From contig NZ_CP031013.1 in assembly GCF_003711205.1 (NCBI RefSeq), forward strand, positions 1,674,001 through 1,738,000: DNA of 64,000 nucleotides. Direction: 5' to 3'. The notes below the pieces were generated by a model. It worked only from the letters and a program-made list of their open reading frames with translations. It was not told where the DNA came from and did not search any database. A program made the position numbers and the translations under genes. The DNA is from Polaromonas sp. SP1. GTDB lineage: Bacteria; Pseudomonadota; Gammaproteobacteria; Burkholderiales; Burkholderiaceae_C. How positions within the stretch are numbered: position 1 is the stretch's first letter; every line of letters begins with the position of its first letter. Positions 44,897-54,129 of this stretch are shown here, in pieces.

Positions 44897-46765
44897 GTGT
44901 CCAGTAAAAAATCATCACTCGCGGCGCTCACGCTGAGCGCCATCGGTGTCGTCTATGGCGACATCGGAACCAGCGTCCTGTATGCCGTCAAGGAAGTCTT
45001 CGGTTCCGGGCACGTACCTTTTACCCCCGACAACGTCTACGGCATCCTGTCCATCTTCTTCTGGACGCTGACCGTCATCGTTTCCATCAAGTATGTGGCG
45101 CTGGTGCTGCGGGCCGACAACAACGGCGAGGGCGGCCTGATCGCCATGCTGGCGCTGGCGTCCAACGCGGTCAAGGACAAGCCCCAGCTGCGCAAAACCC
45201 TGCTGGTCGTCGGCATCTTTGGCACCTCGCTTTTCTACGGCGACGGCGTCATCACACCCGCCATCTCGGTGCTGTCGGCGGTAGAGGGCCTGGAAGTCGT
45301 CTCGCCGGCCTTCAAGCAAGGCGTGATCCCCATCACGCTGGTGATTTTGTTTGCGCTGTTCGCGGTGCAAAAGCACGGCACGGCCGGCATCGGCAAGTTC
45401 TTCGGGCCGATCACGCTGATCTGGTTCGGCGTGCTGGCGCTGCTGGGCATCTCACAAATCGTGACGCACCCCGAAATCCTGGTGGCGCTCAGCCCGCACT
45501 ACGCGGTGATGTTCATGTGGAACAACCCGGGCACCACCTTCATCATCCTGGGCGCCGTGGTGCTGTGCGTGACCGGCGCCGAAGCGCTCTACGCCGACCT
45601 CGGCCACTTCGGCAAGAAGCCGATCCGCCTGGCCTGGTTCTCGGTCGTCATGCCCTCGTTGGTGCTCAATTACTTCGGCCAGGGTGCTTTGCTCATCGGC
45701 AACCCCGCCGCCGTGAAAAACCCGTTCTACCTGATGGCGCCTGAGTGGGCGCTGCTGCCGCTGGTGTGCCTGGCCACCCTGGCCACGGTAATCGCGTCGC
45801 AGGCGCTGATCACCGGCGCCTTCAGCGTGACCAAGCAGGCCATCCAGATGGGCTATTTGCCGCGCCTCAATATCCAGCACACCAGCGTGCGCGACACCGG
45901 CCAGATCTACATGCCGTTTGTCAACTGGGGCCTCTTCATCACCATCGTGCTGGCGGTGCTGATGTTCCGCTCGTCGAGCAACCTGGCGGCGGCCTACGGC
46001 ATCGCGGTGTGCACCGACATGCTGATCACCACCATCCTGACTTTCTACGTGATCCGCTACGGCTGGAAGTACCCGCTGGGCCTGTGCATCGCGGCCACCG
46101 GTGTGTTCTTTGTGGTCGACTTCGCCTTCTTTGCCTCCAACCTGATGAAGCTGTTTGCCGGCGGCTGGTTCCCGCTGCTGATCGGCGGCGCCGTCTTCAC
46201 GCTGATGATCACCTGGAAGGAAGGCCGCTACCTGCTCAACGAAAAGCTGCGCGCCGACGCCATCGACCTGCCCAGCTTTCTCGACGCCGTTTTTGTCAGC
46301 CCGCCCGCGCGGGTCGAAGGCACGGCGGTGTTTTTGACGGCCGAGCCCGGCAGCGTGCCGAACGCACTCTTGCACAACCTCAAGCACAACAAGGTGCTGC
46401 ACGCGCAAAACCTTTTCGTGACGGTGCGCAACCACGAGGTCCCCTGGATCGGCATGAACAAGCGCCTCGAAATCGAATCGCTGGGCCACGACTGCTGGCA
46501 GGTCAATGTGCACTACGGCTTCAAGAACGACCTGGATTTGCCGAAAGCACTGCAGCAGATCAAGGGCCGCGGCTGCGAGCTGGAGTCCATGACCACCAGC
46601 TATTTCCTCTCCCGCGATACGGTGATCCCGACCATCGGCAGCGGCATGGCACCGTGGCGCGAAAAGCTCTTCGCGCAGATGCACCACAACGCCAGCGGCG
46701 CGGCTGACTTCCTGAATTTGCCGAATAACTCGGTGGTCGAGTTGGGTAGCAAGATCGAGATTTGA
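44897..46765 (+). CDS. kup: Potassium uptake protein Kup
   Basis: Proton-coupled potassium importer. From the GTG at 44897 it has 622 residues, the usual length, opening with [20 protein letters not shown]. About twelve membrane segments are followed by a ~170-residue cytosolic tail. The GTG is preferred over an upstream TTG (44852) because of homology and because GGGAAG lies seven bases before it. It sits between the two glutathione genes. Confidence 0.93.
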   Translation: MSSKKSSLAALTLSAIGVVYGDIGTSVLYAVKEVFGSGHVPFTPDNVYGILSIFFWTLTVIVSIKYVALVLRADNNGEGGLIAMLALASNAVKDKPQLRKTLLVVGIFGTSLFYGDGVITPAISVLSAVEGLEVVSPAFKQGVIPITLVILFALFAVQKHGTAGIGKFFGPITLIWFGVLALLGISQIVTHPEILVALSPHYAVMFMWNNPGTTFIILGAVVLCVTGAEALYADLGHFGKKPIRLAWFSVVMPSLVLNYFGQGALLIGNPAAVKNPFYLMAPEWALLPLVCLATLATVIASQALITGAFSVTKQAIQMGYLPRLNIQHTSVRDTGQIYMPFVNWGLFITIVLAVLMFRSSSNLAAAYGIAVCTDMLITTILTFYVIRYGWKYPLGLCIAATGVFFVVDFAFFASNLMKLFAGGWFPLLIGGAVFTLMITWKEGRYLLNEKLRADAIDLPSFLDAVFVSPPARVEGTAVFLTAEPGSVPNALLHNLKHNKVLHAQNLFVTVRNHEVPWIGMNKRLEIESLGHDCWQVNVHYGFKNDLDLPKALQQIKGRGCELESMTTSYFLSRDTVIPTIGSGMAPWREKLFAQMHHNASGAADFLNLPNNSVVELGSKIEI

Positions 46766-46902
46766 GGCAGGCAGCTCCCCGCAAAAAGCACAGCTGGAGC
46801 ACCACCAGGCTTCGATACCACAGCCCGAACGGGTAAGAGGAAATGGGAGCGTGACCAGGCCGGGAGCCGTAACCCAAAACAGCACCCAACCGGCAACCCT
46901 GC

Positions 46903-46908
46903 CAGAAT
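46903..46908 (+). promoter_or_regulatory. -10-like element before benE
   Basis: CAGAAT, six bases (CCCGGG), then the benE ATG. It is weaker than the proA and Lrp-type cases but has the same spacing. Confidence 0.3.
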
Positions 46909-46914
46909 CCCGGG

Positions 46915-48177
46915 ATGCAATTTTTCAAAGACCTCAACCTCGCCGCCTTCACGGCCGGCTTCGTCGCAGTCCTTGTCGGTTTCACCAGCTCCGTCGCCAT
47001 CGTCTTCCAGGCGGCGCTTGCTTTCAACGCGACGCCGGCCGAGATCGCCTCATGGATGTGGGCCCTGGGTATCGGCATGGGGCTGTGTTCGCTGGTGCCT
47101 TCGCTGTGGCTGAAAAAGCCGGTGATGGTGGCCTGGTCCACGCCGGGGGCGGCGGTGCTGGCGACTGCGGGGATGGCCGGCGGGTTTTCGATGGGGGAGG
47201 CGGTGGCGGCTTTTATGGTGAGCGCCGCGCTGATCACCTTGTTCGGCATGACGGGCTGGTTTGAAAAAGTCATGAACCGCATCCCGGTGGCGATTGCCTC
47301 CGCCTTGCTCGCCGGCGTGCTGGCGCGCTTCGGCATCCAGGCTTTTGCGGCGGCGCAAACGGCGTTGCCGCTGGTGCTCCTGATGCTGGCGATCTACCTG
47401 CTGGGCAAGCGCCTGATGCCGCGTTACGCCGTGGTGCTCACCTTGCTGGGTGCTATTATTTTTGTAGCGGCCCGCGGGCAACTGGCCTGGTCTGGGGTCA
47501 GTTTTTCTTTTGCCGTGCCGGTGTTTGTGGCGCCCCAGTTCACGCTGGCGGCGATTGTCAGCCTGGCCATTCCGCTGTTTGTGGTGACCATGGCGTCGCA
47601 AAACCTGCCGGGCGTGGCGGCCATCCATGCCGCGGGCTATGGCCCTGATTCGCCTGGCGGCGGCATCCCGGTGTCCAAAATCATCACGCTCAGCGGCCTG
47701 GCCACGTTGGCGCTGGCGCCCTTCGGTGCGTTCGCGCTCAACCTCAGCGCCATCACGGCGGCCATCTGCATGGGCAAGGAGGCGCATGAGGACCCGGCCA
47801 AACGCTACACCGCGGCGGTCTCCTGCGGCGCGATCTACATCGTCATCGGCATCTTCGGCGCGGCCATCACCGGCGTGCTCACGGCCTTTCCGAAAGAGCT
47901 GGTCGTGGCGATCGCCGGGCTGGCCCTGCTGGGCACCATCGGCAGCGGCCTGGCGGCGGCGGTGAAGGACGAGTCGCACCGCGAGGCGGCGCTTATCACC
48001 TTTCTTGTCACCTTGTCGGGCGTGGTAATAGCCGGTGTGGGCTCGGCCTTTTGGGGTGTGGTCGCGGGCGCGATCGCGCTCTTTGTACAACAATACGGGC
48101 AGCAACGCCGCCTTTCGCCGCACGAGCAGCCGCTCGCCAGGCCCGCACCCCCTCCAGGAAGCCCTCCCAAGCCATGA
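46915..48177 (+). CDS. benE: BenE family benzoate/proton symporter
   Basis: A 420-residue membrane transporter with about twelve hydrophobic segments. FTSSVAIVFQAALAF, MVAWSTPGAAVLATAG and NLPGVAAIHAAGY are typical of BenE, which imports benzoate in aromatic degraders. No ben or cat genes are nearby, so the substrate is uncertain. Its stop overlaps the gshB start (ATGA), an unexpected coupling to glutathione synthesis. A short repeat A-like stretch (TGCTATTATTTTTGTAGCGG) lies at 47451-47470. Confidence 0.88.
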   Translation: MQFFKDLNLAAFTAGFVAVLVGFTSSVAIVFQAALAFNATPAEIASWMWALGIGMGLCSLVPSLWLKKPVMVAWSTPGAAVLATAGMAGGFSMGEAVAAFMVSAALITLFGMTGWFEKVMNRIPVAIASALLAGVLARFGIQAFAAAQTALPLVLLMLAIYLLGKRLMPRYAVVLTLLGAIIFVAARGQLAWSGVSFSFAVPVFVAPQFTLAAIVSLAIPLFVVTMASQNLPGVAAIHAAGYGPDSPGGGIPVSKIITLSGLATLALAPFGAFALNLSAITAAICMGKEAHEDPAKRYTAAVSCGAIYIVIGIFGAAITGVLTAFPKELVVAIAGLALLGTIGSGLAAAVKDESHREAALITFLVTLSGVVIAGVGSAFWGVVAGAIALFVQQYGQQRRLSPHEQPLARPAPPPGSPPKP

Positions 48178-49130
48178 ACATTCTTTTTGTCGCCGACCCG
48201 CTTGAGTCCTTCAAGATCTACAAGGAAACCACCTTCGCGATGATGCGCGAAGCGCAACGGCGCGGGCACCGCATCAGCGCGTGTCAGCCGAAAGACATGA
48301 GCTGGCAAACCGGCGCCAAAGTCACGGCGCAGGTGCGCCACATCACGCTGACGGGCGACCCGGTGACATGGTTCACGGCCGACGCCGCCCGCCCGGATGC
48401 ACGTGAGGCCATCGCCGGCTTCGATGCCGTCGTGATGCGCAAGGACCCGCCCTTTGACAGCGAGTACTTCTACAGCACGCACCTGCTGCAGCAGGCCGAG
48501 CGCGAAGGCGCCAAAGTCTTCAACAAACCGGCCGCGCTGCGCGATCACCCGGAAAAGCTCGCCATCCTTGAATTTGCGCAGTTCAGCGGCCCGACGCTGG
48601 TCACGCGCAGCGCGGCCGACATCAAGCGCTTTCACGCCGAACACAGGGACATCATCCTCAAGCCGCTGGACGGCATGGGCGGCATGGGCATTTTCCGCGT
48701 GAAGGAAGATGGCCTGAACCTGGGCAGCATCACCGAGACGCTGAACAAAAACGGCGCCGAGAGCGTGATGGTGCAGCGGTTTTTGCCCGAGATCGCCAAG
48801 GGCGACAAGCGCGTGCTGGTGATAGGCGGCAAGCCCGTGCCTTTCAGCCTGGCGCGCATTCCGCAAGGCAGCGAGGTGCGCGGCAACCTGGCGGCGGGCG
48901 GGCTGGGCGTGGCGCAGCCGCTGTCAAAGCGCGACCTTGAAATTGCCGAGGCGCTGGGCCCGGTGCTGGCCGCGCGCGGCCTGCTGCTGGCCGGCATCGA
49001 CGTCATCGGCGACTACGTGACCGAGATCAACGTCACCAGCCCGACCTGCTTCCAGGAAATCCACGAGCAGGCCGGCTTTGATGTGGCGGCCATGTTCACC
49101 GATGCGCTGGAGGCGGCGCTCGGCGGGTAA
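48174..49130 (+). CDS. gshB: Glutathione synthetase
   Basis: Adds glycine to gamma-glutamylcysteine with ATP. It has 318 residues: NILFVADPLESFKIYKET at the N-terminus, ATP-grasp segments (ILKPLDGMGGMGIF) and the C-terminal VTEINVTSPTCFQEI. The frame opens at 48051, but homology starts at the ATG at 48174, overlapping the benE stop. PTS genes that often follow gshB in Burkholderiales are absent here. Confidence 0.96.
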   Translation: MNILFVADPLESFKIYKETTFAMMREAQRRGHRISACQPKDMSWQTGAKVTAQVRHITLTGDPVTWFTADAARPDAREAIAGFDAVVMRKDPPFDSEYFYSTHLLQQAEREGAKVFNKPAALRDHPEKLAILEFAQFSGPTLVTRSAADIKRFHAEHRDIILKPLDGMGGMGIFRVKEDGLNLGSITETLNKNGAESVMVQRFLPEIAKGDKRVLVIGGKPVPFSLARIPQGSEVRGNLAAGGLGVAQPLSKRDLEIAEALGPVLAARGLLLAGIDVIGDYVTEINVTSPTCFQEIHEQAGFDVAAMFTDALEAALGG

Positions 49131-49139
49131 CCTGAAATT

Positions 49140-49207
49140 TCAACAAAAAAGGCTTGCAGCCCATATATATCAAGGGCTTTCAGCTCCTGAATTAATAGCA
49201 TTCAAGA
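49140..49207 (+). repeat. Dispersed repeat A copy after gshB
   Basis: Forward form: AAAAAAGGCTTGCAGCCC, then TTTCAGCTCCTGAATTAATAG. It lies between the convergent gshB and amidotransferase genes and is the closest relative of the leuS copy. Confidence 0.8.
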
Positions 49208-49221
49208 GCGGGTAGCCCGGC

Positions 49222-50016
49222 CTAGGCGGCCGCGAGCGCACCGTCTTCAAACACCTTGAGCTCGCCCGGCGCAAAGGCCGTCCAGGCTTCGTTGGTGGTC
49301 AATGGCGCCGTCACCACCACGGCGACGCGGTCGGTCGGCTTGGTGTGCTCGGCAAAGTTCACGCTCACGTCTTCGTCGCTGAGCGTGGCGTGCGCAAAAG
49401 GGTGTTTGCGCTCCACGTAATACAGGTTGGTGGACGCATGCGCCCACAGCGCCTGGCCGTTGCTGAGCAAAAAGTTGAAAGTACCGTGCGTGGCGATGTG
49501 CGCGGCCAGCTCGCGCAGCGTGATGCTCAACTCCTTCACGCTGGGCACGCCCGCATGCGACTTGGCCATCTCCTGCATGATCCAGCAAAAGGCGCGCTCG
49601 CTGTCGGTGGTGCCCACAGGCCTGAAGCTGCCGTGCAAGCGCGGTGAAAAATCCTTCAGGTCGCCGTTGTGCGCAAACACCCAGTAGCGGCCCCACAGCT
49701 CGCGCACAAAGGGGTGGCAGTTTTCCAGCGCGACCCGGCCCTGCGTGGCCTTGCGGATGTGCGAGATGACGTTGCGGCTTTTGATCGGGTAGCGGCTGAT
49801 CAGCTCGGCCACCGGCGAGCTGCAGGCCGGCTGGTGGTCGACAAAATGGCGCAAGCCTTTGTCGCTGGCGCCGGCCACGCTATCGTCGCCTTCAAAAAAC
49901 GCGATGCCCCAACCGTCGGCATGGTGGTCGGTGTGGCCGCCGCGCTGCGCAAAGCCGCGAAAGCTGAAGGTCACATCCGTGGGGGCATTGCAGTTCATGC
50001 CTAGGAGTTGGCACAT
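49222..50016 (-). CDS. Class II glutamine amidotransferase (YafJ family)
   Basis: A 264-residue N-terminal-nucleophile amidohydrolase. The nucleophile would be Cys2 (MCQLLGMNC) after methionine removal, with FAQRGGHTDHHADGWG and HIRKATQG as in the YafJ group. YafJ-type proteins have glutamine amidohydrolase folds but poorly known acceptors. A good Shine-Dalgarno (AGGAAA) lies upstream, and the start is next to the MFS gene stop, so the pair is cotranscribed. Confidence 0.9.
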   Translation of the reverse strand: MCQLLGMNCNAPTDVTFSFRGFAQRGGHTDHHADGWGIAFFEGDDSVAGASDKGLRHFVDHQPACSSPVAELISRYPIKSRNVISHIRKATQGRVALENCHPFVRELWGRYWVFAHNGDLKDFSPRLHGSFRPVGTTDSERAFCWIMQEMAKSHAGVPSVKELSITLRELAAHIATHGTFNFLLSNGQALWAHASTNLYYVERKHPFAHATLSDEDVSVNFAEHTKPTDRVAVVVTAPLTTNEAWTAFAPGELKVFEDGALAAA

Positions 50017-50017
50017 G

Positions 50018-51505
50018 TCAGTCTGTTTCCTGCTTGTCGTTGTGTGGGTTGCCGGGCGCGGCGGGAACGGGCACGCGAAGCTGCCACGCCGCCACCATGG
50101 CCAGCACGCACAGCGCGGCCAGCATCAGGAAGGCTTCGTTGAAAGCCGCCAGCCGCGCCGGGCTGCTGGTGGCGTTGGCCAGTGAGTCGCCATGCGCGGC
50201 CAGCCGCCATTCCAGCACGATGCCGCACAGGCTCACGCCGATGGCGCCGCCCAGCATGCGCAAAAAATTGATGGCGCTTGCGCCTTGCGACAGCAAATGT
50301 TCATGCAGCGGCCGCAGTGAGCCGAGGTTGAGCGAAGGCAGGATAAAACCCAGCCCGATGCGGCCCAGCGTGGCCCACATCACCAGCAGCCACAGGCCCG
50401 AGGCCAGGCTCACCGTGAGCATCAGCGCGAACGACGCCGCCAGCAGGGCCAGGCCGATGCTGACGAGCAGCCAGGTCGGGTGTTTGTCCGCCAGCCGGCC
50501 CACACCGGCAATCGTGGCCGCCAGCACCAGGCCCGCGGGCAACAGGATGGTGCCGACATGCGAGGCGGAAAGATTCAGGCCCAGCTGCAGGTACACCGGC
50601 AAGAGGTAGGTAGAACCAAATAACGCCGTGCCGTAGATAAACGCCACGATGCTGCCCATGGCAAAGGGCCGGTAGCCGAAGAGCGCCAGGTTCATCAGCG
50701 GCGCGCCACCCGTAGCGGCCAGGCGGCGCTGCCACCAGACAAAAGCCGCCAGCGCCGCCAGTGCCGCGCCCAGCAGGGCGAAGGAATGTGCGCGCCCTGC
50801 GCCATGCAGCTCGACCATGCCGTTGAGCAGGCACAGCGTGCCCACCGCGCCCAGCAGCAGGCCGCGCCAGTCGATCATGGCGCCCTGGCGGTTCGCCGCC
50901 ACGCCGCCCGGTGCGGTGTCGGGCACATAGCGGTAAGCCATCCACAGCGACACCAGGCACAGCGGCACCACCATGAAAAAAATCGAACGCCAGCCGAACA
51001 GGTCGACCAGGATGCCGCCCACGCTGGGGCCCAGTGCCGGCGCCAGCACCACGCCCATGCCGAAGAGGCCGCTGGCGCGCCCCTGCTCGTGCGGCCCGAA
51101 GGCCCGCATGATGATGATCGCGGGAATCGGCTGCACCACGCCGGCCGCCAGGCCCTCGGCCACACGCGCGCCCAGCACCAGGCCGAAGCTGTTGGCCAGG
51201 CCGCCGACGATGCCGCCGGCCATCAGCAGCAGCATGGTGCCCACATAGGTGCGGCGGTAGCCGTAGCGCGACAGCAGCCAGGGCGTGGTCAGCATGGACA
51301 CCGTCATGGCCACCATGAAGCCCGAGCTCACCCATTGGGCGCGCTCCTGCCCCAGCGTGAAGTGGTGGCTCATGTCGGGGATCGCCACGTTCACGATGGT
51401 CGACGACATGATGGACGCCATCGTGCCGATCATCACGGCGAGCAGCAGCAGCCAGCGGTAACGCGGGCCGTGGCGTGCCTGGAGGCCGGCGAGGGAGGCG
51501 GACAT
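50018..51505 (-). CDS. MFS drug-efflux transporter, DHA2 (EmrB/QacA) type
   Basis: A 495-residue transporter with about fourteen membrane segments. Motif C of antiporters is seen as GVVLAPALGPSVGGILVD and motif A-like loops are present (LSRYGYRRTYVG). It likely exports toxic compounds by proton antiport; no EmrA partner is adjacent. It is flanked by the tautomerase gene upstream (17 bases) and the amidotransferase gene downstream (one base) on the same strand. Confidence 0.9.
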   Translation of the reverse strand: MSASLAGLQARHGPRYRWLLLLAVMIGTMASIMSSTIVNVAIPDMSHHFTLGQERAQWVSSGFMVAMTVSMLTTPWLLSRYGYRRTYVGTMLLLMAGGIVGGLANSFGLVLGARVAEGLAAGVVQPIPAIIIMRAFGPHEQGRASGLFGMGVVLAPALGPSVGGILVDLFGWRSIFFMVVPLCLVSLWMAYRYVPDTAPGGVAANRQGAMIDWRGLLLGAVGTLCLLNGMVELHGAGRAHSFALLGAALAALAAFVWWQRRLAATGGAPLMNLALFGYRPFAMGSIVAFIYGTALFGSTYLLPVYLQLGLNLSASHVGTILLPAGLVLAATIAGVGRLADKHPTWLLVSIGLALLAASFALMLTVSLASGLWLLVMWATLGRIGLGFILPSLNLGSLRPLHEHLLSQGASAINFLRMLGGAIGVSLCGIVLEWRLAAHGDSLANATSSPARLAAFNEAFLMLAALCVLAMVAAWQLRVPVPAAPGNPHNDKQETD

Positions 51506-51522
51506 GGCCCGGGCGTGCGGGC

Positions 51523-51714
51523 TCAGTCTCTCGGCTCGGACCAGAGCTTGCCGCCGGTGGCCCAGTTCTCGCGCTTGATGTCGGTGATCAGGATGTCCAC
51601 CGATTCGGCCTGACCGCCGAGGATTTCAACGCTCACGCGGGTGATGGCCTCCACCAGCTTTTTCTTCTGCTCGATGGTGCGGCCTTCCATCATTTCGACG
51701 TGGTAAGTGGGCAT
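51523..51714 (-). CDS. 4-oxalocrotonate tautomerase family protein
   Basis: A 63-residue tautomerase subunit. Pro at position 2 (MPTYHVEMMEGRT) becomes the N-terminal catalytic proline. Arg12 and the following EQKKKLVEAITRV helix match the family, and the length is exactly that of small 4-OT enzymes. A much longer open frame extends upstream but is unlikely protein. It is first in a run with the MFS transporter and amidotransferase genes. AGGAAACC is its Shine-Dalgarno. Substrate unknown. Confidence 0.88.
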   Translation of the reverse strand: MPTYHVEMMEGRTIEQKKKLVEAITRVSVEILGGQAESVDILITDIKRENWATGGKLWSEPRD

Positions 51715-51927
51715 GGTTTCCTCTGGGGTGTTGGGGTTGAAGGGGGGTTGAAGGGGGATTGAAGGGGTTTGGCTACACCCGATGATAAAAGCAAGCGGCC
51801 TGCAGTGTTTTGTCGGCCTGCACTGACAGCATGACAGGTGTTGCAGCCGGGCCTGGCGGGGCCTTGCCGGCGCTATCCTGTAGCCTTTGGTGTGCCGTGC
51901 AGGCCACCATTCATCCGGGCACGCCAC

Positions 51928-53331
51928 TTGTTTTTCACCACACCCTCCAGGTCCACGGACCAACCCCTGCCTTTGCTGGCCGGCCGCAACTACCGTTGCC
52001 ACTGCGGGCAGCCCGTCTTTTTCCGCAACAGCAAATGCCTGGCCTGCGGCACGCCGCTGGGGTATGACTGCGAGCGCGGCCTGCTGCTGCCGCTGATGCC
52101 GGGGCCGCAGGAGGGCACCTGGCAGGAATGGGAAGCCGAGAGTGCACCGGCCGCCGCGCCGCCTGACGACGCCGTGCCGCCGCCGCTGGAAAACATTCCC
52201 GGCCAGGAGTCGGCCGCCAACCTTGCGCCTGCCGCACCGGCCCAGGCCGCAGAGCCGGCGCAACACCCCGATGGCGGCGAGCCGCTGTACAAGCGCTGCC
52301 TCAACCTCTCAACCCCCGCGTCCTGCAACTGGCTGGTGCCGGTGGCAGACCCGGCCGACATGTGCCGCGCCTGCCGCCTCAACCGCACCATTCCGGACCT
52401 GACCGACCCCGCCCAGCCCGACAACGGCTACCTGTGGGGGCTGGTCGAGCTGGCCAAGCGGCGCCTGGTGTCCTCGCTCATACTGCTCGGGCTGCCGGTG
52501 GCGTCCCGCATGAGTGAAGACACCCAGCGCGGCCTGATGTTCGATTTTTTGCGCTCGCCGCTGAACGGCCCGCACATCATGACGGGCCACAACACCGGCC
52601 TGATCACGCTCAATGTCGACGAAGCCGACGACGCCAAACGCGAGGCGGTGCGCAAGGCCATGCGCGAGCCCTACCGCACGCTGCTCGGGCACTTCCGCCA
52701 TGAAGTCGGCCACTACTACTGGGACCGCCTGCTGGCCGGCACGCCCTGGATGGACGGCTTTCACGCACTCTTCGGCGACGAAACCCTGGACTACAAGGCC
52801 AGCCTGCAGCGCAATTACGACGAAGGCCCGCCCGCCGACTGGCCGCTGCATTACGTCAGCGCCTACGCCAGCACCCACCCCTGGGAAGACTGGGCCGAAT
52901 GCTGGGCGCACTACCTGCACATGCGCGATGCGATCGACACCGCCCTGAGCTTCGGCCTGAGCGTGGACCACTTCGACCTGGAGTTCACGCCCTTCACGAT
53001 AGACGCGCTGTACCAGCCGGAGCACCCCGAGGCCGAGCAGTTCCTGACCTTCCTCAACCACTGGACGCGGCTGACGACCATGCTCAACGAGATGTCGCGC
53101 AGCATGGGTCAGCCCGATTTTTATCCCTTTATCCTGCCGACAGAGACGGTCGCCAAGCTGCATTTCATTCATCTGGTGGTGACCTCGCGCAGCTGGCTGC
53201 AAGAGCCTATGCAGGCGCCGATGCAGGCACCGGCGCAAAGCCCGGCAGAAGATGTGGGCGCGAATGATGAGCCTGCGCTGCAACCGTTGCAGCCGCTGCA
53301 ACCCGTGCAGCAATCGCAGCAACAAAGCTAG
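51928..53331 (+). CDS. Putative zinc-binding metallopeptidase (DUF2248-like)
   Basis: About 467 residues. An N-terminal zinc ribbon, CHCGQPVFFRNSKCLACG, is followed by an Ala/Pro-rich linker and a second cysteine cluster (CLNLSTPASCN, CRACRLNRTI). The gluzincin core HFRHEVGHYYWDRL (HEVGH) comes next, and WAECWAHYLH supplies later ligands. This fits the putative zinc-binding peptidase family. The start is doubtful: no Shine-Dalgarno is visible, and TTG at 51928 and GTG at 51838 are candidates. The C-terminus ends in a Gln/Pro-rich repeat. Substrate unknown. Confidence 0.75.
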   Translation: MFFTTPSRSTDQPLPLLAGRNYRCHCGQPVFFRNSKCLACGTPLGYDCERGLLLPLMPGPQEGTWQEWEAESAPAAAPPDDAVPPPLENIPGQESAANLAPAAPAQAAEPAQHPDGGEPLYKRCLNLSTPASCNWLVPVADPADMCRACRLNRTIPDLTDPAQPDNGYLWGLVELAKRRLVSSLILLGLPVASRMSEDTQRGLMFDFLRSPLNGPHIMTGHNTGLITLNVDEADDAKREAVRKAMREPYRTLLGHFRHEVGHYYWDRLLAGTPWMDGFHALFGDETLDYKASLQRNYDEGPPADWPLHYVSAYASTHPWEDWAECWAHYLHMRDAIDTALSFGLSVDHFDLEFTPFTIDALYQPEHPEAEQFLTFLNHWTRLTTMLNEMSRSMGQPDFYPFILPTETVAKLHFIHLVVTSRSWLQEPMQAPMQAPAQSPAEDVGANDEPALQPLQPLQPVQQSQQQS

Positions 53332-53345
53332 CGCGGATTCTTAAG

Positions 53346-53405
53346 CCAAAAGTGGCTAAAGCCCAATCGGCACCTTGATAGTTGGCTATCTTTTTGATAG
53401 CAAAG
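53346..53405 (+). repeat. Dispersed repeat A copy
   Basis: Forward form: CCAAAAGTGGCTAAAGCCC, then GGCTATCTTTTTGATAGC. It follows the metallopeptidase gene. Confidence 0.8.
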
Positions 53406-53486
53406 GCGTGGAACAGGTTTGCGTTAAAGTCGGCTCACGTCCACCCTTTACGCCACCCTTACGCCGCCCTTTACGCCTTTGCACCC

Positions 53487-53822
53487 ATGCCCGCCAGACC
53501 TAAAGGCCACCACTACAGCGTCTATGTGATCGAGCTCGGGCCCGAGGTCTGGGACGTGGCGCGCTTTCGCCGCGCCAACCCCGACTACCAGCTGGGCAAA
53601 CCGTTTGTCTATGTGGGCATGACGGGGCTGGACCCGGATGTGCGGTTTGACAAACACAAGGCCGGCATCCAGTCCAACCGTTTCGCGCGTGATTTCGGCG
53701 TGCGCCTTTTGCCGCGGCTCTACGAGATGTACAACCCCATGCCTTACGACGCCGCGCGCGACATGGAGGTGGAACTGGGCATAGGCCTGCGCGAAGCGGG
53801 TTACGGCGTCTGGCAGGCCTGA
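53487..53822 (+). CDS. Hypothetical protein with GIY-YIG-like domain
   Basis: A 111-residue protein. HHYSVYVIELGPE and PFVYVGMTGLDPDVRFDKHK resemble the GIY-YIG nuclease fold (Y-V-x, YVGMT, RF-x-KHK), with Arg64 a candidate catalytic residue. The glutamate of the full nuclease may be E94 or E97 in MEVELG. The spacing is longer than normal, so activity is uncertain. The frame opens at 53382 within repeat A; the ATG at 53487 is used. Confidence 0.65.
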   Translation: MPARPKGHHYSVYVIELGPEVWDVARFRRANPDYQLGKPFVYVGMTGLDPDVRFDKHKAGIQSNRFARDFGVRLLPRLYEMYNPMPYDAARDMEVELGIGLREAGYGVWQA

Positions 53823-53839
53823 GCCGTTCTAGGTAGCTG

Positions 53840-54118
53840 TCATTCCAGCGCGCTCACGCTCACACCGTGCTGCCCGGAAAACGCCTGGAGGATCTTCGCG
53901 ATCTCTGCGTCCTGTAGCGTGGTGACCAGCTCGACGATCTTGTTGCCGGCGCCCTTGTGGCTGTCGCTGACCGCTACGGTTGCGGAAGGATCGCCGGCAG
54001 CAAACACTTTTTGCAGTGACGGGCCCAGTGAGGCCATCACGCCGTCAGGCCCGGACTGCGCCGGGCTTGAGGCGGCGGTGTACTGCACTTCAAAAGAGAA
54101 ATTGGTTTTAACGTTCAT
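53840..54118 (-). CDS. Hypothetical protein
   Basis: A 92-residue protein I do not recognise. It is soluble, with no membrane segment or cysteine; the C-terminal half (AGNKIVELVTTLQDAEIAKILQAFSG) looks helical. It lies 11 bases downstream of osmC on the same strand, so the two probably share a transcript. Composition is as for its neighbours. Confidence 0.5.
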   Translation of the reverse strand: MNVKTNFSFEVQYTAASSPAQSGPDGVMASLGPSLQKVFAAGDPSATVAVSDSHKGAGNKIVELVTTLQDAEIAKILQAFSGQHGVSVSALE

Positions 54119-54129
54119 GCCGGGCCCTG

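Noticed and set aside
51715-52266. N-terminal extension of the tautomerase to 247 residues
   Set aside because: The extra sequence is antisense to the metallopeptidase gene; the small tautomerases need proline directly after the initiator Met, which only the 51714 start gives.
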